A stretch of DNA of 45,008 nucleotides, taken from positions 1 through 45,008 of the forward strand of contig JAGWGN010000007.1 of assembly GCA_028867335.1 (NCBI GenBank), written 5' to 3'. Under the pieces are notes generated by a model, which did no database searches, had not been told where the DNA came from, and worked only from the letters and a program-made list of their open reading frames with translations. How positions within the stretch are numbered: the first letter of the stretch is position 1; each line of letters opens with the position of its first letter. Below are positions 1 through 8,747 of the stretch, piece after piece. Source of the stretch: Microcaldota archaeon. GTDB lineage: Archaea > Micrarchaeota > Micrarchaeia > Micrarchaeales > CABMGC01. The translations under genes were made by a program, and so were the position numbers.

Positions 1-240
1 ATAAACATCTGCTTCAACTACGCACCTGTGGGAATCGAGGTGGTGAAGCCGGAGAAGGAGATAACGATAAAGTCAAGCCAGCTCCAGTCGATGCTAATTG
101 ATCTTGCCCAGATCTCCACGCACTACTCCGAATACATCCTTAGCAGGATCCTGACAAAGGAGGACCTCGAGAAGGTACAGCAGGACCTAAAGAACAGGGA
201 GCTAATGGGCAAGTCTCTGCTTGAGAAGAAGGACAAGTAG
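1..240 (+). CDS. C-terminal part of an unrecognised protein (5' end outside window)
   Basis: The reading frame is open from the first base and stops at TAG 238-240, so at least 79 residues are present and the true start is probably upstream. A GTG at 28 is in frame, but the codons before it (N-I-C-F-N-Y-A-P) read like normal protein. The second half is charged and probably helical (LTKEDLEKVQQDLKNREL). I do not recognise the family. It converges on the geranylgeranyl reductase gene with a gap of only 6 bases. Confidence 0.6.
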   Translation: MNICFNYAPVGIEVVKPEKEITIKSSQLQSMLIDLAQISTHYSEYILSRILTKEDLEKVQQDLKNRELMGKSLLEKKDK

Positions 241-246
241 GACTGC

Positions 247-1350
247 TTATTTTGCAAGCCCGCGCAGGAAGAATCTCTTGATAACAAGGCTCGGTCTGTC
301 CATGTCCCCGTATTTTCCGAGGAAGGACTCAAGTCTCATCAGCTTTATCATCCTCGCAACCTGCTCAAGCTTCTTTTTGTCCATCGATGAGTAGAGGTCG
401 TAGAAGAACGAGTGTAACCTCACCTCCTTTTGGAACTCCTTTCTCCAGATTCTCTCGTACTCGCTGAGCTTTGCCCCACCCTCTATATGTCTGTGTATTG
501 CGTTTGCAGCATACACCGCTCCGTTTCCCCCGAAGATTATTCCGCCGCCGGTTGTAGGCTTCACCTGGCCAGCGGCGTCCCCAACAAGCAGCACCTCCTC
601 ATTGTCCTTGACGAAATGCTCTCTCATTCCCACAGGAATTATGCTCGCCCCATCAGTTATCAGCTTCCCATTCTCCACAATCTGCTTTATCGCAGGTATC
701 TTCTTGAATTTTTCAAAGGAGGCCCTGCTGTTCCCGAAAGCGGAATCGATTCCGATTCCAATCTCGGCGATGTCCTTTGAGTTCGGCGAGATCCATCCAA
801 AGAATCCCGGAGTCACATCCTTGTCGAAGAACAGCTCCACCATGCCACTGTCCTCTACACTGTAATCGTACTCCGCCCTGAAGGTGAGGATGTGCTTCTC
901 GATTGGAGGAAACTTGAAGTGTCGCGCGACCGTTGAGACCGCACCGTCCGCCCCGACAATTATATTTTTCTCGGACAATCTGTCCAGCGTCTTTCCATCA
1001 ACCTGCGCGCCAACCTTTACCTCTGCCCCGGCAAGCTCACTTGCCTCCTGCAAAAGCTGGTTGAGCTCGAATCTCTCAAGCACATACGCGATCGGCTTCT
1101 TTGCGCGTATCTCGATTGTCTCCTTTCCTATGTGCAGCTTGGCCCCATTTAGGGTGTTGGTCATCGCCTTCTTGTAATCGACACCCAGAGTTCCGAGCCC
1201 GTTTATCGAAAGTATTCCGGATGCCCTGACCGGGAATCCAGGCCTTGGCTTCTGGTCGTAAACGGTTGTCTCCACGCCCAATTTTCTGAGCCGGTTCGCG
1301 GCAATCAAACCTGCGGTTCCCGCGCCTACAATCGCCACGCTGTTTTTCAT
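247..1350 (-). CDS. Geranylgeranyl reductase family FAD-dependent oxidoreductase
   Basis: Probable digeranylgeranylglycerophospholipid reductase, which saturates the isoprenoid chains of archaeal membrane lipids using FAD. The N-terminus has the dinucleotide-binding GAGTAG motif (residues 9-14) followed by a hydrophobic helix. A second FAD motif, VGDAAG followed by a glycine-rich TTGGGIIFGG stretch, lies around residues 260-280. At 367 residues the length fits the family. A GTG at 1359 is in frame, but ATG at 1350 is preferred: it puts the start about 25 bases from the TATA-like box at 1369-1380, as expected for a leaderless message. It diverges from aglB. Plant-type and archaeal members are hard to separate by eye, so the substrate is inferred. 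Confidence 0.85.
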   Translation of the reverse strand: MKNSVAIVGAGTAGLIAANRLRKLGVETTVYDQKPRPGFPVRASGILSINGLGTLGVDYKKAMTNTLNGAKLHIGKETIEIRAKKPIAYVLERFELNQLLQEASELAGAEVKVGAQVDGKTLDRLSEKNIIVGADGAVSTVARHFKFPPIEKHILTFRAEYDYSVEDSGMVELFFDKDVTPGFFGWISPNSKDIAEIGIGIDSAFGNSRASFEKFKKIPAIKQIVENGKLITDGASIIPVGMREHFVKDNEEVLLVGDAAGQVKPTTGGGIIFGGNGAVYAANAIHRHIEGGAKLSEYERIWRKEFQKEVRLHSFFYDLYSSMDKKKLEQVARMIKLMRLESFLGKYGDMDRPSLVIKRFFLRGLAK

Positions 1351-1368
1351 AAAAAGCACAAAGGAGTG

Positions 1369-1402
1369 TTTTAAATATATTGTTGTTGATAAGTTATAAA
1401 AT
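1369..1402. promoter_or_regulatory. Divergent promoter between the reductase gene and aglB
   Basis: The AT tract tttaaatatat (1370-1380) can act as a TATA box in both directions. On the minus strand it lies about 25 bases before ATG 1350. On the plus strand it lies about 38 bases before ATG 1413, and a second box, ttataaaata (about 1393-1402), is closer. This is motif reading only. Confidence 0.5.
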
Positions 1403-1412
1403 ACGTGTCTTC

Positions 1413-4331
1413 ATGGGCTTTTTATTACCGGCATTCATAGCACTACTAGCGATAATAGTGCCAGGATTTTTCCTTGCATTCGCGCTTCTAAAGAAGACCA
1501 AGCTCAACACCTTTGAGATAGGCACGATCGGATTCATGTTCGGGCTCATTTTTCCGCCAACAATGACCTGGCTTGAGTCCTATCTGATCCCCCTTTCATC
1601 AGCGTTCGCCTTTTCGGTCGGGCTCTACAACCTCAATGTGATTGTGCTTACGATAATCGGAATCATACTCTGCATCTGGCAGGGAGTCCTCAACCTAGAT
1701 TCAATCAAGCCGTTTCTCGGGATGGCAAGCGCAAAGCACAAGGAGCCCCACCACACCCTAAGCACTGAGGCGCAGGTGATCGCCTCGCACGAGATGGGCG
1801 AGCCGCTGATTCCAAAGGCCCCGGAAAAGAAGCATTCAAACAAGATAATCTGGTACGTGCTTGTGGCGCTCATGCTCATAACATTTGCCACGAGGCTGAT
1901 GAGCCTGCCTGCAGCAGCAAACTTCTTTGAGTTCGACCCGTACTTCGATTTGCTGAGCACCGAATCAATTCTGGTCCACGGATATCAGGTCCTCTACGAC
2001 CATTCTGCCTGGCCGATTCTCGCAGCAGGAAGCCCGCACAGAATCGAGCCGATACTGCCTTACCTTGAAGCCTACTGGTACGGCATAACCAACCAGCTGT
2101 CCACAAACTACTCCGCATTCAGCACAACGCTGATGAGCAACACAAGCAGCTTCTACCCGCCGATAGTCGCGGCGCTGCTCGTCTTTGTGGTGTTCATGTT
2201 CCTCTACCACGAGTACGGCGAGTTCCCAGCAATAATAGGCGCCGTGCTGACAACGGCGATGCCGGCACTGATAACCACATTCATAGCAGGAGAGCAGCTT
2301 GCCGAGCCTTGGGGAATCTTCACGCTATTCTTCTTCTACGCGGCATACCTGCTTGCGGTCAACAACCTAAAGGAGAAGAAGTTCGCAATACTCGCAGGAA
2401 TCGCATTCGTCTCCACATTCCTCGGCGCCCACTACTACACGGTGGATGCCGGAGTGCTCGGAATCTACATACTTCTGCAAGGGGTGATATTTGTCCTAAA
2501 GGGCGAGAAGACCACTGACTTCTACAAGATGAATGCCATCGTCATCGGAATAATCGCGGTGTTCTACGCGCTCTTCGCGCCTTACGGATCTGTTCTCACA
2601 AACAGGACGCCTGCGCTCCTTGGAGTCCCAATCATAATCGGGCTTCCGCTCTTCGCGCTGCTATTCGTTGCGATATTCGAGTATGTTCCAAAGTTTCTTG
2701 CATCCAGAAAGATCCTCTTCAAGCAGCTGGACTTCAAGACCTACTCGCTGTGGCTTGTTGTGGTCGCTGTAATCGCCATCATACTCATAATGTTCACATC
2801 GCTCGGCGAGCCGCTGCAGAAATACTACACGCTCAGCACCCACTTCACGACCCCGTCGATACCGCTCTTCGCGACTGTCCAGGAGTACTCGCCTACAGGA
2901 TTCAACTTCAACTTCGGCTCAGCAGGCTTTGGAATCATCGGCTCGACGATTCTGGGAGTCAACCTGATTGTCTGGGCAGTTATGATAATCTTCACGATAC
3001 TGATGATTCTTGCAATCATCAACAGGAACTCAAAGTTCAGCATCCTATCCCTTGCTGCGGTTTGGCCTCTTGCCCTGGCGGGAATGACCGAGGTGAAGTA
3101 CCTGCCTCATTTCGGAGTAGGATACATACTTGCAATCGGCGCGATAATAGGGGAGCTGATAATACTAATCAACAACAACTTCAAGTTTTCAGATATAAAG
3201 AACGTGATCCCTACGCTAAACTTCAACCTCAGGCCGATCAAGATCTTGGTGTACGTCAGCATCATAATCGTGCTGTTCGAATCCAGCATCTTCATAGACA
3301 TTTTGGGCGCCGCAGCCAATCCCAACTGCAACAGCCTCGCATCTTCCGGAAACGGGATAGGCTACACGCTCTACTGCCAGCAGGTCTCCCCTGCCTGGCT
3401 CAATGCGACCGCATGGATGAAGACAAATGTCGGGCCTTATGCGCCCAGGATCCTCGCATGGTGGGACTACGGGGATTGGATCAACTGGTTTGGCAACAGC
3501 AACGCGGTGCTAAGGGGCGACAACGCAGTCGCCACCGAGGATTATGCGACAGCTGCACAGTACGTGCTTTCCGCATCTGACGGGGTCAACGCAACCACGC
3601 TTGCAAATTATATGACCTCCATACAGTCTAAGTACGTCCTCTTCGACAGCGAGCTCATGCAGAAGTGGGGTGCCCTGGACTTCCTTGCGTGCGTGAATGC
3701 AGGGCAGACAAGCCTGGGATATGCTGTCCAGCAAGGGCAGCTTCACGGACAGCCGTATTCGCTTGGCGGATCAGCATGCGAGCTCAACCACGATCCGGTG
3801 TACGCCCTTGTCCCAACCACCACAAACAACATCAACAACTACTGCCAGTTCTCAAACGCCTCTTTCCAGGCCCTAAAGGTCATAATGCTCGCAGGGAACA
3901 GCTTCCTCAACTCGACATACTGCGTTCCTGCGACCATATACAACAGCGCCGCGCCAGCGTATCTCTATGACGGCAACGGGACAAAACTAAACGCCCTGAT
4001 AATACCTACCGCGACGTTCTTCTACGGGACGGTCCCTGTCAACGGCCAGACCCTCGCGGACTTCCTCGTGGTCTATCTGCCAAACGGCCCGAACGACACG
4101 ATAACAAATGCGCCGTCGCTCTTCTACAACTCAAGCTACTACAGGGCATTCTTCTTCGGGAAGTTACCAGGGTTTAGCCTTGCATACCCGATGGGCAACT
4201 TCACGGGAATCAACTACATCAACAGCACAAACCCGATCGTCATACTGCAGTTAAACAACTACACGGGAGGGAACCCTCCAGTGACGCCTAAGGCAAGCTA
4301 TGTCACAAACAACTACACGATGCCAGGCTGA
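1413..4331 (+). CDS. aglB: Oligosaccharyltransferase AglB (STT3 family)
   Basis: Transfers a lipid-linked glycan onto Asn of N-x-S/T sequons on the outer face of the membrane. The protein is 972 residues. It starts with a hydrophobic helix and continues with many membrane segments to about residue 630, followed by an extracytoplasmic C-terminal domain. The STT3 signature WWDYGDW is at about residues 683-689. An early acidic motif, FDPYFDL, corresponds to the conserved Asp-Pro of the first external loop. The C-terminal domain itself carries many N-x-S/T sequons. A TTG at 1380 is in frame, but ATG 1413 gives a normal start just before the first membrane helix. The glycosyltransferase gene follows after 4 bases, so the two are probably co-transcribed. 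Many secreted proteins elsewhere in the window carry sequons that this enzyme could use. Confidence 0.93.
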   Translation: MGFLLPAFIALLAIIVPGFFLAFALLKKTKLNTFEIGTIGFMFGLIFPPTMTWLESYLIPLSSAFAFSVGLYNLNVIVLTIIGIILCIWQGVLNLDSIKPFLGMASAKHKEPHHTLSTEAQVIASHEMGEPLIPKAPEKKHSNKIIWYVLVALMLITFATRLMSLPAAANFFEFDPYFDLLSTESILVHGYQVLYDHSAWPILAAGSPHRIEPILPYLEAYWYGITNQLSTNYSAFSTTLMSNTSSFYPPIVAALLVFVVFMFLYHEYGEFPAIIGAVLTTAMPALITTFIAGEQLAEPWGIFTLFFFYAAYLLAVNNLKEKKFAILAGIAFVSTFLGAHYYTVDAGVLGIYILLQGVIFVLKGEKTTDFYKMNAIVIGIIAVFYALFAPYGSVLTNRTPALLGVPIIIGLPLFALLFVAIFEYVPKFLASRKILFKQLDFKTYSLWLVVVAVIAIILIMFTSLGEPLQKYYTLSTHFTTPSIPLFATVQEYSPTGFNFNFGSAGFGIIGSTILGVNLIVWAVMIIFTILMILAIINRNSKFSILSLAAVWPLALAGMTEVKYLPHFGVGYILAIGAIIGELIILINNNFKFSDIKNVIPTLNFNLRPIKILVYVSIIIVLFESSIFIDILGAAANPNCNSLASSGNGIGYTLYCQQVSPAWLNATAWMKTNVGPYAPRILAWWDYGDWINWFGNSNAVLRGDNAVATEDYATAAQYVLSASDGVNATTLANYMTSIQSKYVLFDSELMQKWGALDFLACVNAGQTSLGYAVQQGQLHGQPYSLGGSACELNHDPVYALVPTTTNNINNYCQFSNASFQALKVIMLAGNSFLNSTYCVPATIYNSAAPAYLYDGNGTKLNALIIPTATFFYGTVPVNGQTLADFLVVYLPNGPNDTITNAPSLFYNSSYYRAFFFGKLPGFSLAYPMGNFTGINYINSTNPIVILQLNNYTGGNPPVTPKASYVTNNYTMPG

Positions 4332-4335
4332 TTGA

Positions 4336-5466
4336 TTGAAGCTTCTCATAACCCACCCCTATCTGAATCTGAAGGGAGGGGCGGAAAGGGTAATTCTTGA
4401 GATAGCAAAGCGCTACGACGCGAAGATCTACACAATAGAATACGACAGTCAGAATACCTTTCCTGAGTTCAAGGAGTTTGACATCGAGGTCCTAAAGAAG
4501 AAGATCCCCTTCTCCTCGCTGCTTCCCTACAGGGCATCGCAAGGGATGCGCGCAGGCTACACGTTCTACTACACAAAGATCCGCGAGGACTACGACTTCA
4601 TCAATGCGCACACCTCGCCAAGCGAGTGGATACGAAATAGAAACCCCCGGGTGCTCTGGTACTGCCACACCCCGATCCGCGAGGTTTACGACCTCTACTC
4701 CTTCAGGATGCAGAACCGCTCCGCAAAGTCAAAGCTGCTCTACTACACATTCACAAACTCCTACAAGCTCCTCTCAAAAGGCGTGATAAACAGGATCGAG
4801 GGCCTGGCCACAAATAGCGAAACAACAAACGCGAGGATTAAAAAGTACTTTGGACGAAGTGCCACCGTGATCAACCCGGGTGTCGATGCCAAGGACTTCA
4901 GAAACGCAGGGGACGGCAAGTACTTCTTCTATCCCTCGAGATTCTACCTCAACAAGAGGCAGGAGTACGTGATAGAGGCGTTCAAGAAGTTCGTGAACAA
5001 GACAGGGCTCAAAAATTACAAACTGGTGCTCTCCGGCTCGCTCTCAAACGACAAGGAGCACATCGCATACCTCAACTGGCTCAAGAAGATCGCCCCAAAG
5101 AACGTGATATTCAAGCTGCACACAACCGACGAGCAGGTCAGGGAGCTCTACGCAAACTGCACCGCCGTGCTCTTCGCCGCGATGAACGAGGACTACGGGA
5201 TCGTTCCCATCGAGGCGATGGCAAGCGCAAAGCCGCTGATTGCGGTCAACGAGGGAGGCCTCAGGGAGACGGTTGTGAACGGCAAGACCGGAATGCTGAT
5301 CGATTCGGCAGAGCAGATGGCGGAGAAGATGAAGTTTGTCGTGGAGCACAAGGCACTCGCCGAGAAGATGGGCAAGGATGCCAGGAAGAGGGCGATAGCA
5401 AACTACTCCTGGGAGGCGTTCTTCAAAAAGTTCGACAAGATGGCACGCGAAGTGAGCAAGTCATAA
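4336..5466 (+). CDS. Glycosyltransferase family 4 protein (GT-B fold)
   Basis: Probable cytoplasmic sugar transferase that builds the lipid-linked glycan or another surface sugar. The protein has 376 residues. The N-terminal half has the GGAERV loop (about residues 14-19) typical of GT4. The C-terminal Rossmann half has the EX7E nucleotide-sugar motif (EDYGIVPIE, E285 and E293) followed by a glycine-rich NEGG loop. The start is TTG at 4336, the only sensible start, and it gives MKLLITHPYL. It lies 4 bases after aglB, which supports a role in the same N-glycosylation pathway. The sugar used cannot be told from sequence. Confidence 0.88.
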   Translation: MKLLITHPYLNLKGGAERVILEIAKRYDAKIYTIEYDSQNTFPEFKEFDIEVLKKKIPFSSLLPYRASQGMRAGYTFYYTKIREDYDFINAHTSPSEWIRNRNPRVLWYCHTPIREVYDLYSFRMQNRSAKSKLLYYTFTNSYKLLSKGVINRIEGLATNSETTNARIKKYFGRSATVINPGVDAKDFRNAGDGKYFFYPSRFYLNKRQEYVIEAFKKFVNKTGLKNYKLVLSGSLSNDKEHIAYLNWLKKIAPKNVIFKLHTTDEQVRELYANCTAVLFAAMNEDYGIVPIEAMASAKPLIAVNEGGLRETVVNGKTGMLIDSAEQMAEKMKFVVEHKALAEKMGKDARKRAIANYSWEAFFKKFDKMAREVSKS

Positions 5467-5483
5467 TAAACGAACACTAGGCA

Positions 5484-5494
5484 ATACTTTAAAC
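5484..5494 (+). promoter_or_regulatory. TATA box of the phosphopantetheine adenylyltransferase gene
   Basis: The box atactttaaac is centred about 28 bases before ATG 5517, which predicts a leaderless transcript. Confidence 0.5.
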
Positions 5495-5516
5495 GTCCAA
5501 AAACCAAATTGCCTTG

Positions 5517-5987
5517 ATGAAAAAGTTCAAGGCGTCGGCGCTGGGCGGCACATTCGATATACTCCACACCGGTCATTTCGAGCTGCTCCGCGGAGCGGCA
5601 GAGGTTTCCGAGAAGATGATAATAGGCCTTAGCAGCGACGAGTTTGCAGCGCAGAGAGGGAAGAGCCCCATCAACGACTATGAGATTAGGCGCTCTAACC
5701 TTGAGGCGCAGATAATCTCCAGATTCCCTGGCGTCAAGTACGAGATCGTGAAACTTGATTCGCTTTTTGGCCCTGGAATATTTAGCGAGGAGATAGAGGC
5801 CCTGGTAACAAGCAGCGAGACATCAAACGGAATATCAGAGCTCAACAGGCTCAGAAGGGAAAAGGATCTAAAGGAGGTCAAGCACGTCGTAATCCCACTA
5901 ATCCTCTCTAAGGACGGACAGAAGGTGTCAACTACCAGGATAAAGAAAAATGAAATCGATCCCGAAGGCAACCTGCTTAGAAAATGA
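5517..5987 (+). CDS. coaD: Phosphopantetheine adenylyltransferase, archaeal/eukaryotic type
   Basis: Transfers AMP from ATP to 4'-phosphopantetheine, giving dephospho-CoA in coenzyme A synthesis. The 156-residue protein opens with the nucleotidyltransferase motif GGTFDILHTGH (residues 10-20), whose T12 and HxGH bind ATP. Near the C-terminus VSTTRIK matches the second ATP-binding motif of this superfamily. The length suits archaeal PPAT, which differs from bacterial CoaD. ATG 5517 is chosen over the overlapping TTG at 5514 because of the upstream TATA box. It converges on the TBP gene with a 4-base gap. Confidence 0.88.
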   Translation: MKKFKASALGGTFDILHTGHFELLRGAAEVSEKMIIGLSSDEFAAQRGKSPINDYEIRRSNLEAQIISRFPGVKYEIVKLDSLFGPGIFSEEIEALVTSSETSNGISELNRLRREKDLKEVKHVVIPLILSKDGQKVSTTRIKKNEIDPEGNLLRK

Positions 5988-5991
5988 GCGC

Positions 5992-6312
5992 CTACTGGTT
6001 GATTACGTACTTCGAGATGATTTTCGTCGCGTAGTCAAGCACCTTAACGATGTTTGACTCTGTGTTTGATCCGGTGCAGATCAATTTACCGTTCTTGAAA
6101 AGGATTATGACCGCCTTAGGCTCCTTTATCCTAAATATTGCCCCTGGAAACTGCTCAGGCTCGTAGTCGACCTCCTTTATGTTCTTGGATAGCGCGTAGA
6201 GGTCTATTGTGGAGTGGAGGTCTGCGCTCACCACGATGTTCTGTATATTGATCTTCGGCTTTAGGTTCAGAACGCGAGGTGTACCAGCTGGAGCACTCTG
6301 TTGCTTTGGCAT
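5992..6312 (-). CDS. tbp: Single-repeat TATA-box-binding protein (half TBP)
   Basis: General transcription factor that binds the TATA box, but only half the normal size: 106 residues instead of about 180. The single repeat runs from about residue 20 to 100 and matches the second (C-terminal) repeat of ordinary archaeal TBP: QNIVVSADL, then YEPEQFPGAIFRIKEPK, then a VIILFKNGKLICTG segment. F55 (in QFPG) and F72 (in LFKNGK) fit the positions of the DNA-kinking Phe pair. No second repeat is present: the neighbouring gene begins 4 bases downstream on the other strand, and the region upstream is promoter. It would have to dimerise to form a saddle. An ATG at 6324 is also in frame; 6312 fits the TATA box at about 6341-6349 better. 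A second, full-length TBP may exist elsewhere in the genome. Confidence 0.85.
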   Translation of the reverse strand: MPKQQSAPAGTPRVLNLKPKINIQNIVVSADLHSTIDLYALSKNIKEVDYEPEQFPGAIFRIKEPKAVIILFKNGKLICTGSNTESNIVKVLDYATKIISKYVINQ

Positions 6313-6338
6313 ATTATCATACATCTATTGAAGAAAAG

Positions 6339-6358
6339 GATTTAAATACCCTATAAAT
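6339..6358 (-). promoter_or_regulatory. TATA box of the half-TBP gene
   Basis: The near-palindromic box tatttaaat on the minus strand (about 6340-6349) lies about 30 bases before ATG 6312. A second AT-rich box, atttatag, lies just upstream of it. Confidence 0.45.
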
Positions 6359-6428
6359 CCCCTTTTTCCATTTAAACGAAAAGCCCATCAAGCTTTATAA
6401 AAGGCAAAGCAGAGTTCAATCCGATTCA

Positions 6429-6929
6429 ATGGCGGCCACAAAGAACAAGGTAAACGTGCTAGAGGAGGCAAAGAACATAACCGGATACAAGTTTCTGATG
6501 CTCGACAACATTCCCTACAAGAAAGAGGAGGGCAAGCCGAGGAAGATGGTAGCCAGCGGCCTGATTTACGATAAAATCGCAATGAACGACACCCCCAAGA
6601 GGGCAAGGCTTGTCGATGCTACCCACCAGCTTGAGAAGGACGGGATGATCGAGTCCGAATGGAGCGAGATAGAGAAGATAGACGGTACCGATAAGTCCCG
6701 AGTATACAGGAAAGTGAGGCTGACCGAGGAGGGCGCCGCCGTTCTCGACACCATTTTCCAGGACCCAAACCTAAAGGTGAGGGCGCTTTTGCTTGCCCTG
6801 CAGATAAGGAGCGCGGAGGCGATAGTGAACAGCGCTCCGGGAATCCTCTCAGACCTCTACGAGAAGATAAAGATTGCCGACATCTCCTTCTCAATAGCAC
6901 AGAGGGACAAGAGCCAAAATCAGGCCTAG
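6429..6929 (+). CDS. Predicted winged-helix DNA-binding protein
   Basis: The protein has 166 residues. The middle part (about 40-105) reads like a winged helix: helices around residues 45-75 (ARLVDATHQLEKDGMIES), then a charged strand-turn-strand wing ending in YRKVRLTEEGAAVLD, similar to PadR- or MarR-like C-terminal wings. The last 60 residues are helical and could form a dimer arm. A TATA box (tttataaaag, about 6393-6402) lies some 30 bases before ATG 6429. Family membership is a visual judgement. It could regulate its own gene or a neighbour, but no operator is evident. Confidence 0.55.
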   Translation: MAATKNKVNVLEEAKNITGYKFLMLDNIPYKKEEGKPRKMVASGLIYDKIAMNDTPKRARLVDATHQLEKDGMIESEWSEIEKIDGTDKSRVYRKVRLTEEGAAVLDTIFQDPNLKVRALLLALQIRSAEAIVNSAPGILSDLYEKIKIADISFSIAQRDKSQNQA

Positions 6930-7074
6930 GCGGCCTAAAAACGCCCCGAAATTGCCGATAATTAGAAAGCTTTAAGTATATTCTTAACACTAATTAATAT
7001 CGACACAAAGCTCAAAGGGAGGGTCGCTAATTCGTAAGAGTCCTATTGGATTTCTATTTATAACAAGTGATAAC
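6930..7074 (+). promoter_or_regulatory. Leader and promoter of the thermosome gene
   Basis: A 145-base non-coding stretch. It holds a TATA-like box (ctttaagtatattc, about 6970-6983), which would give a leader of about 70 bases, and a second box (ctatttataac, about 7049-7059) that is rather close to ATG 7075. The gtgat just before the ATG could serve as a weak Shine-Dalgarno. This is one of the longest leaders in the core part of the window. Confidence 0.35.
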
Positions 7075-8727
7075 ATGGCCGAGAATGAACTATCTGGACA
7101 ACAGTATGTAATTTTGCCTCAGGGGTCCTCAAGACTCATTGGGAGAGATGCACAGAGAACAAACATCGCAGTCGCATACGCGGTCGCAGGGATCGTAAAG
7201 ACCACTCTTGGCCCTAAGGGAATGGACAAGATGCTTGTTTCAGAGCTGGGAGACATCGTAATCACAAACGACGGCGCAACAATCCTAGAGGAGATGAACG
7301 TAGAGCACCCTATCGCAAGGATCATGGTCGAGATCGCAAAGACGCAGGACAAGGAGGTCGGGGACGGAACGACGACCGCAGTTATAATGGCGGGAGAGCT
7401 TCTCAAGGCGGCAGGAAACTTGATCGAGCAGGGAATCCACCCGACGACAATCGTCAAGGGATACAAGATGGCTGCTGACAAGGCAAAGAACATCCTTGAG
7501 GACAGCTCATCGACTCTCACAATAGAGGACGTCGACAAGCTTGAGAGAATAGCATTAATCGCGATGGCTTCCAAAAACATCGGAAGCGACATCACAAAGA
7601 AGTACCTTGCAAAGCTCGCAATACAGGCGATAAAGCAGGTCGCATCCAAGGACAGCAACGGGGCAATGAAGATCGACCACGACTTCATAAAGCTCGAGAA
7701 GAAGGAGGGAGGAAGCATCGAGGACACAGAGTTCATCAACGGGGTCCTAGTCGACAAGGAGATCGCCCACCCTGGAATGCCGAAGATGGTGAAGAACGCG
7801 AAGATCGCAATACTTGACGTGGCTCTTGAGATCGAGAAGACAGAGACGGACGCAAGGATCGAGATAACATCACCGGAGCAGATGCAGGCCTTCCTAACGC
7901 AGGAGGAGAAGATGCTCAAGACGATGGTTGAGAAGGTCGCTAAGTCAGGAGCGAATGTCGTATTCATACAGAAGGGAATCGACGACGTAGCCCAGCACTA
8001 CCTCGCAAAGTCGGGAATAGTCGCAGTAAGAAGGGTGAAGAAGTCGGACATGGAGAAGATCGCAAAGGCGACAGGCGCAAGGCTTGTCACAAGCCTTGAT
8101 GACCTAACAAAGGACGACCTTGGATTCGCAGGAAACGTCGAGGAGCGCAAGGTCGCAGGCGAGCAGATGGTCTTTGTAGAGAAGTGCAAGGATCCAAAGA
8201 GCGTCACGATATTCGCGAGGGGATCAACCCCCCAGGTGGTAAACGAGGTCGAGAGGTCACTTAACGATGTCATCGGCGCGCTCTCAAGCGCAGTCGAGGT
8301 CGGAAGGTACGTAATCGGCGGCGGAAGCATAGAGGTTGACATCGCAAACGGGCTAAGGGAGTACTCCGGAACGGTCGGGGGAAAGGAGCAGCTTGCAATC
8401 ATCGCATTCGCGGATGCGATTGAGGTGGTCCCAAAGACCCTCGCTGAGAGCGCTGGAATGGACTCGATCGACACGCTTGTGCAGCTTAGGAGCAAGCACA
8501 AGGCAAAGAGCGGAAGGATCTTCGGGGTGGACATCTACCATGATCAGGTCAGCGACATGGAGAAGCTGGGAGTGATCGAGCCTATGAAGGTGAAGCTCCA
8601 GGCAATCTCAAGCGCAAGCGAGGCGGCCGAGATAATACTCAGGATCGACGACATGATAAGCTCAAAGGGCAAGGGCGGAGGAGGCGGAGGGATGCCTCCA
8701 GGCATGCCTGGAATGGGAGGGGAGTAA
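7075..8727 (+). CDS. Thermosome subunit (group II chaperonin)
   Basis: ATP-driven double-ring chaperonin that folds cytosolic proteins. The protein has 550 residues. It contains the ATP-site motifs TTLGPKGMDKML (about residues 43-54), NDGATIL (about 65-71) and GDGTTT (96-101), and a late GGGSIEVD motif. The C-terminus is the Gly/Met-rich flexible tail (GGGGGGMPPGMPGMGG) seen in many thermosomes. No other subunit gene is seen in the window, so the ring could be homo-oligomeric. It is followed after 20 bases by adkA. Confidence 0.97.
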   Translation: MAENELSGQQYVILPQGSSRLIGRDAQRTNIAVAYAVAGIVKTTLGPKGMDKMLVSELGDIVITNDGATILEEMNVEHPIARIMVEIAKTQDKEVGDGTTTAVIMAGELLKAAGNLIEQGIHPTTIVKGYKMAADKAKNILEDSSSTLTIEDVDKLERIALIAMASKNIGSDITKKYLAKLAIQAIKQVASKDSNGAMKIDHDFIKLEKKEGGSIEDTEFINGVLVDKEIAHPGMPKMVKNAKIAILDVALEIEKTETDARIEITSPEQMQAFLTQEEKMLKTMVEKVAKSGANVVFIQKGIDDVAQHYLAKSGIVAVRRVKKSDMEKIAKATGARLVTSLDDLTKDDLGFAGNVEERKVAGEQMVFVEKCKDPKSVTIFARGSTPQVVNEVERSLNDVIGALSSAVEVGRYVIGGGSIEVDIANGLREYSGTVGGKEQLAIIAFADAIEVVPKTLAESAGMDSIDTLVQLRSKHKAKSGRIFGVDIYHDQVSDMEKLGVIEPMKVKLQAISSASEAAEIILRIDDMISSKGKGGGGGGMPPGMPGMGGE

Positions 8728-8747
8728 TCCTTACCTGAATGGTTTTG

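Noticed and set aside
2750-3580. 276-codon frame inside aglB on the same strand
   Set aside because: It is out of frame with the clear AglB protein, including its WWDYGDW motif region, and the translation is Arg/His/Gln-rich without any family pattern.
5500-6430. Frameshifted second repeat of TBP
   Set aside because: All frames on both sides were read for a second QFPG/LF.SGK-like copy; only coaD and promoter sequence are present.
7119-7967. Long open frame antisense to the thermosome gene (282 codons)
   Set aside because: It is a mirror of the strongly biased codon use of the thermosome gene; the translation is low-complexity Ser/Ile/Phe with no motif or ribosome site.
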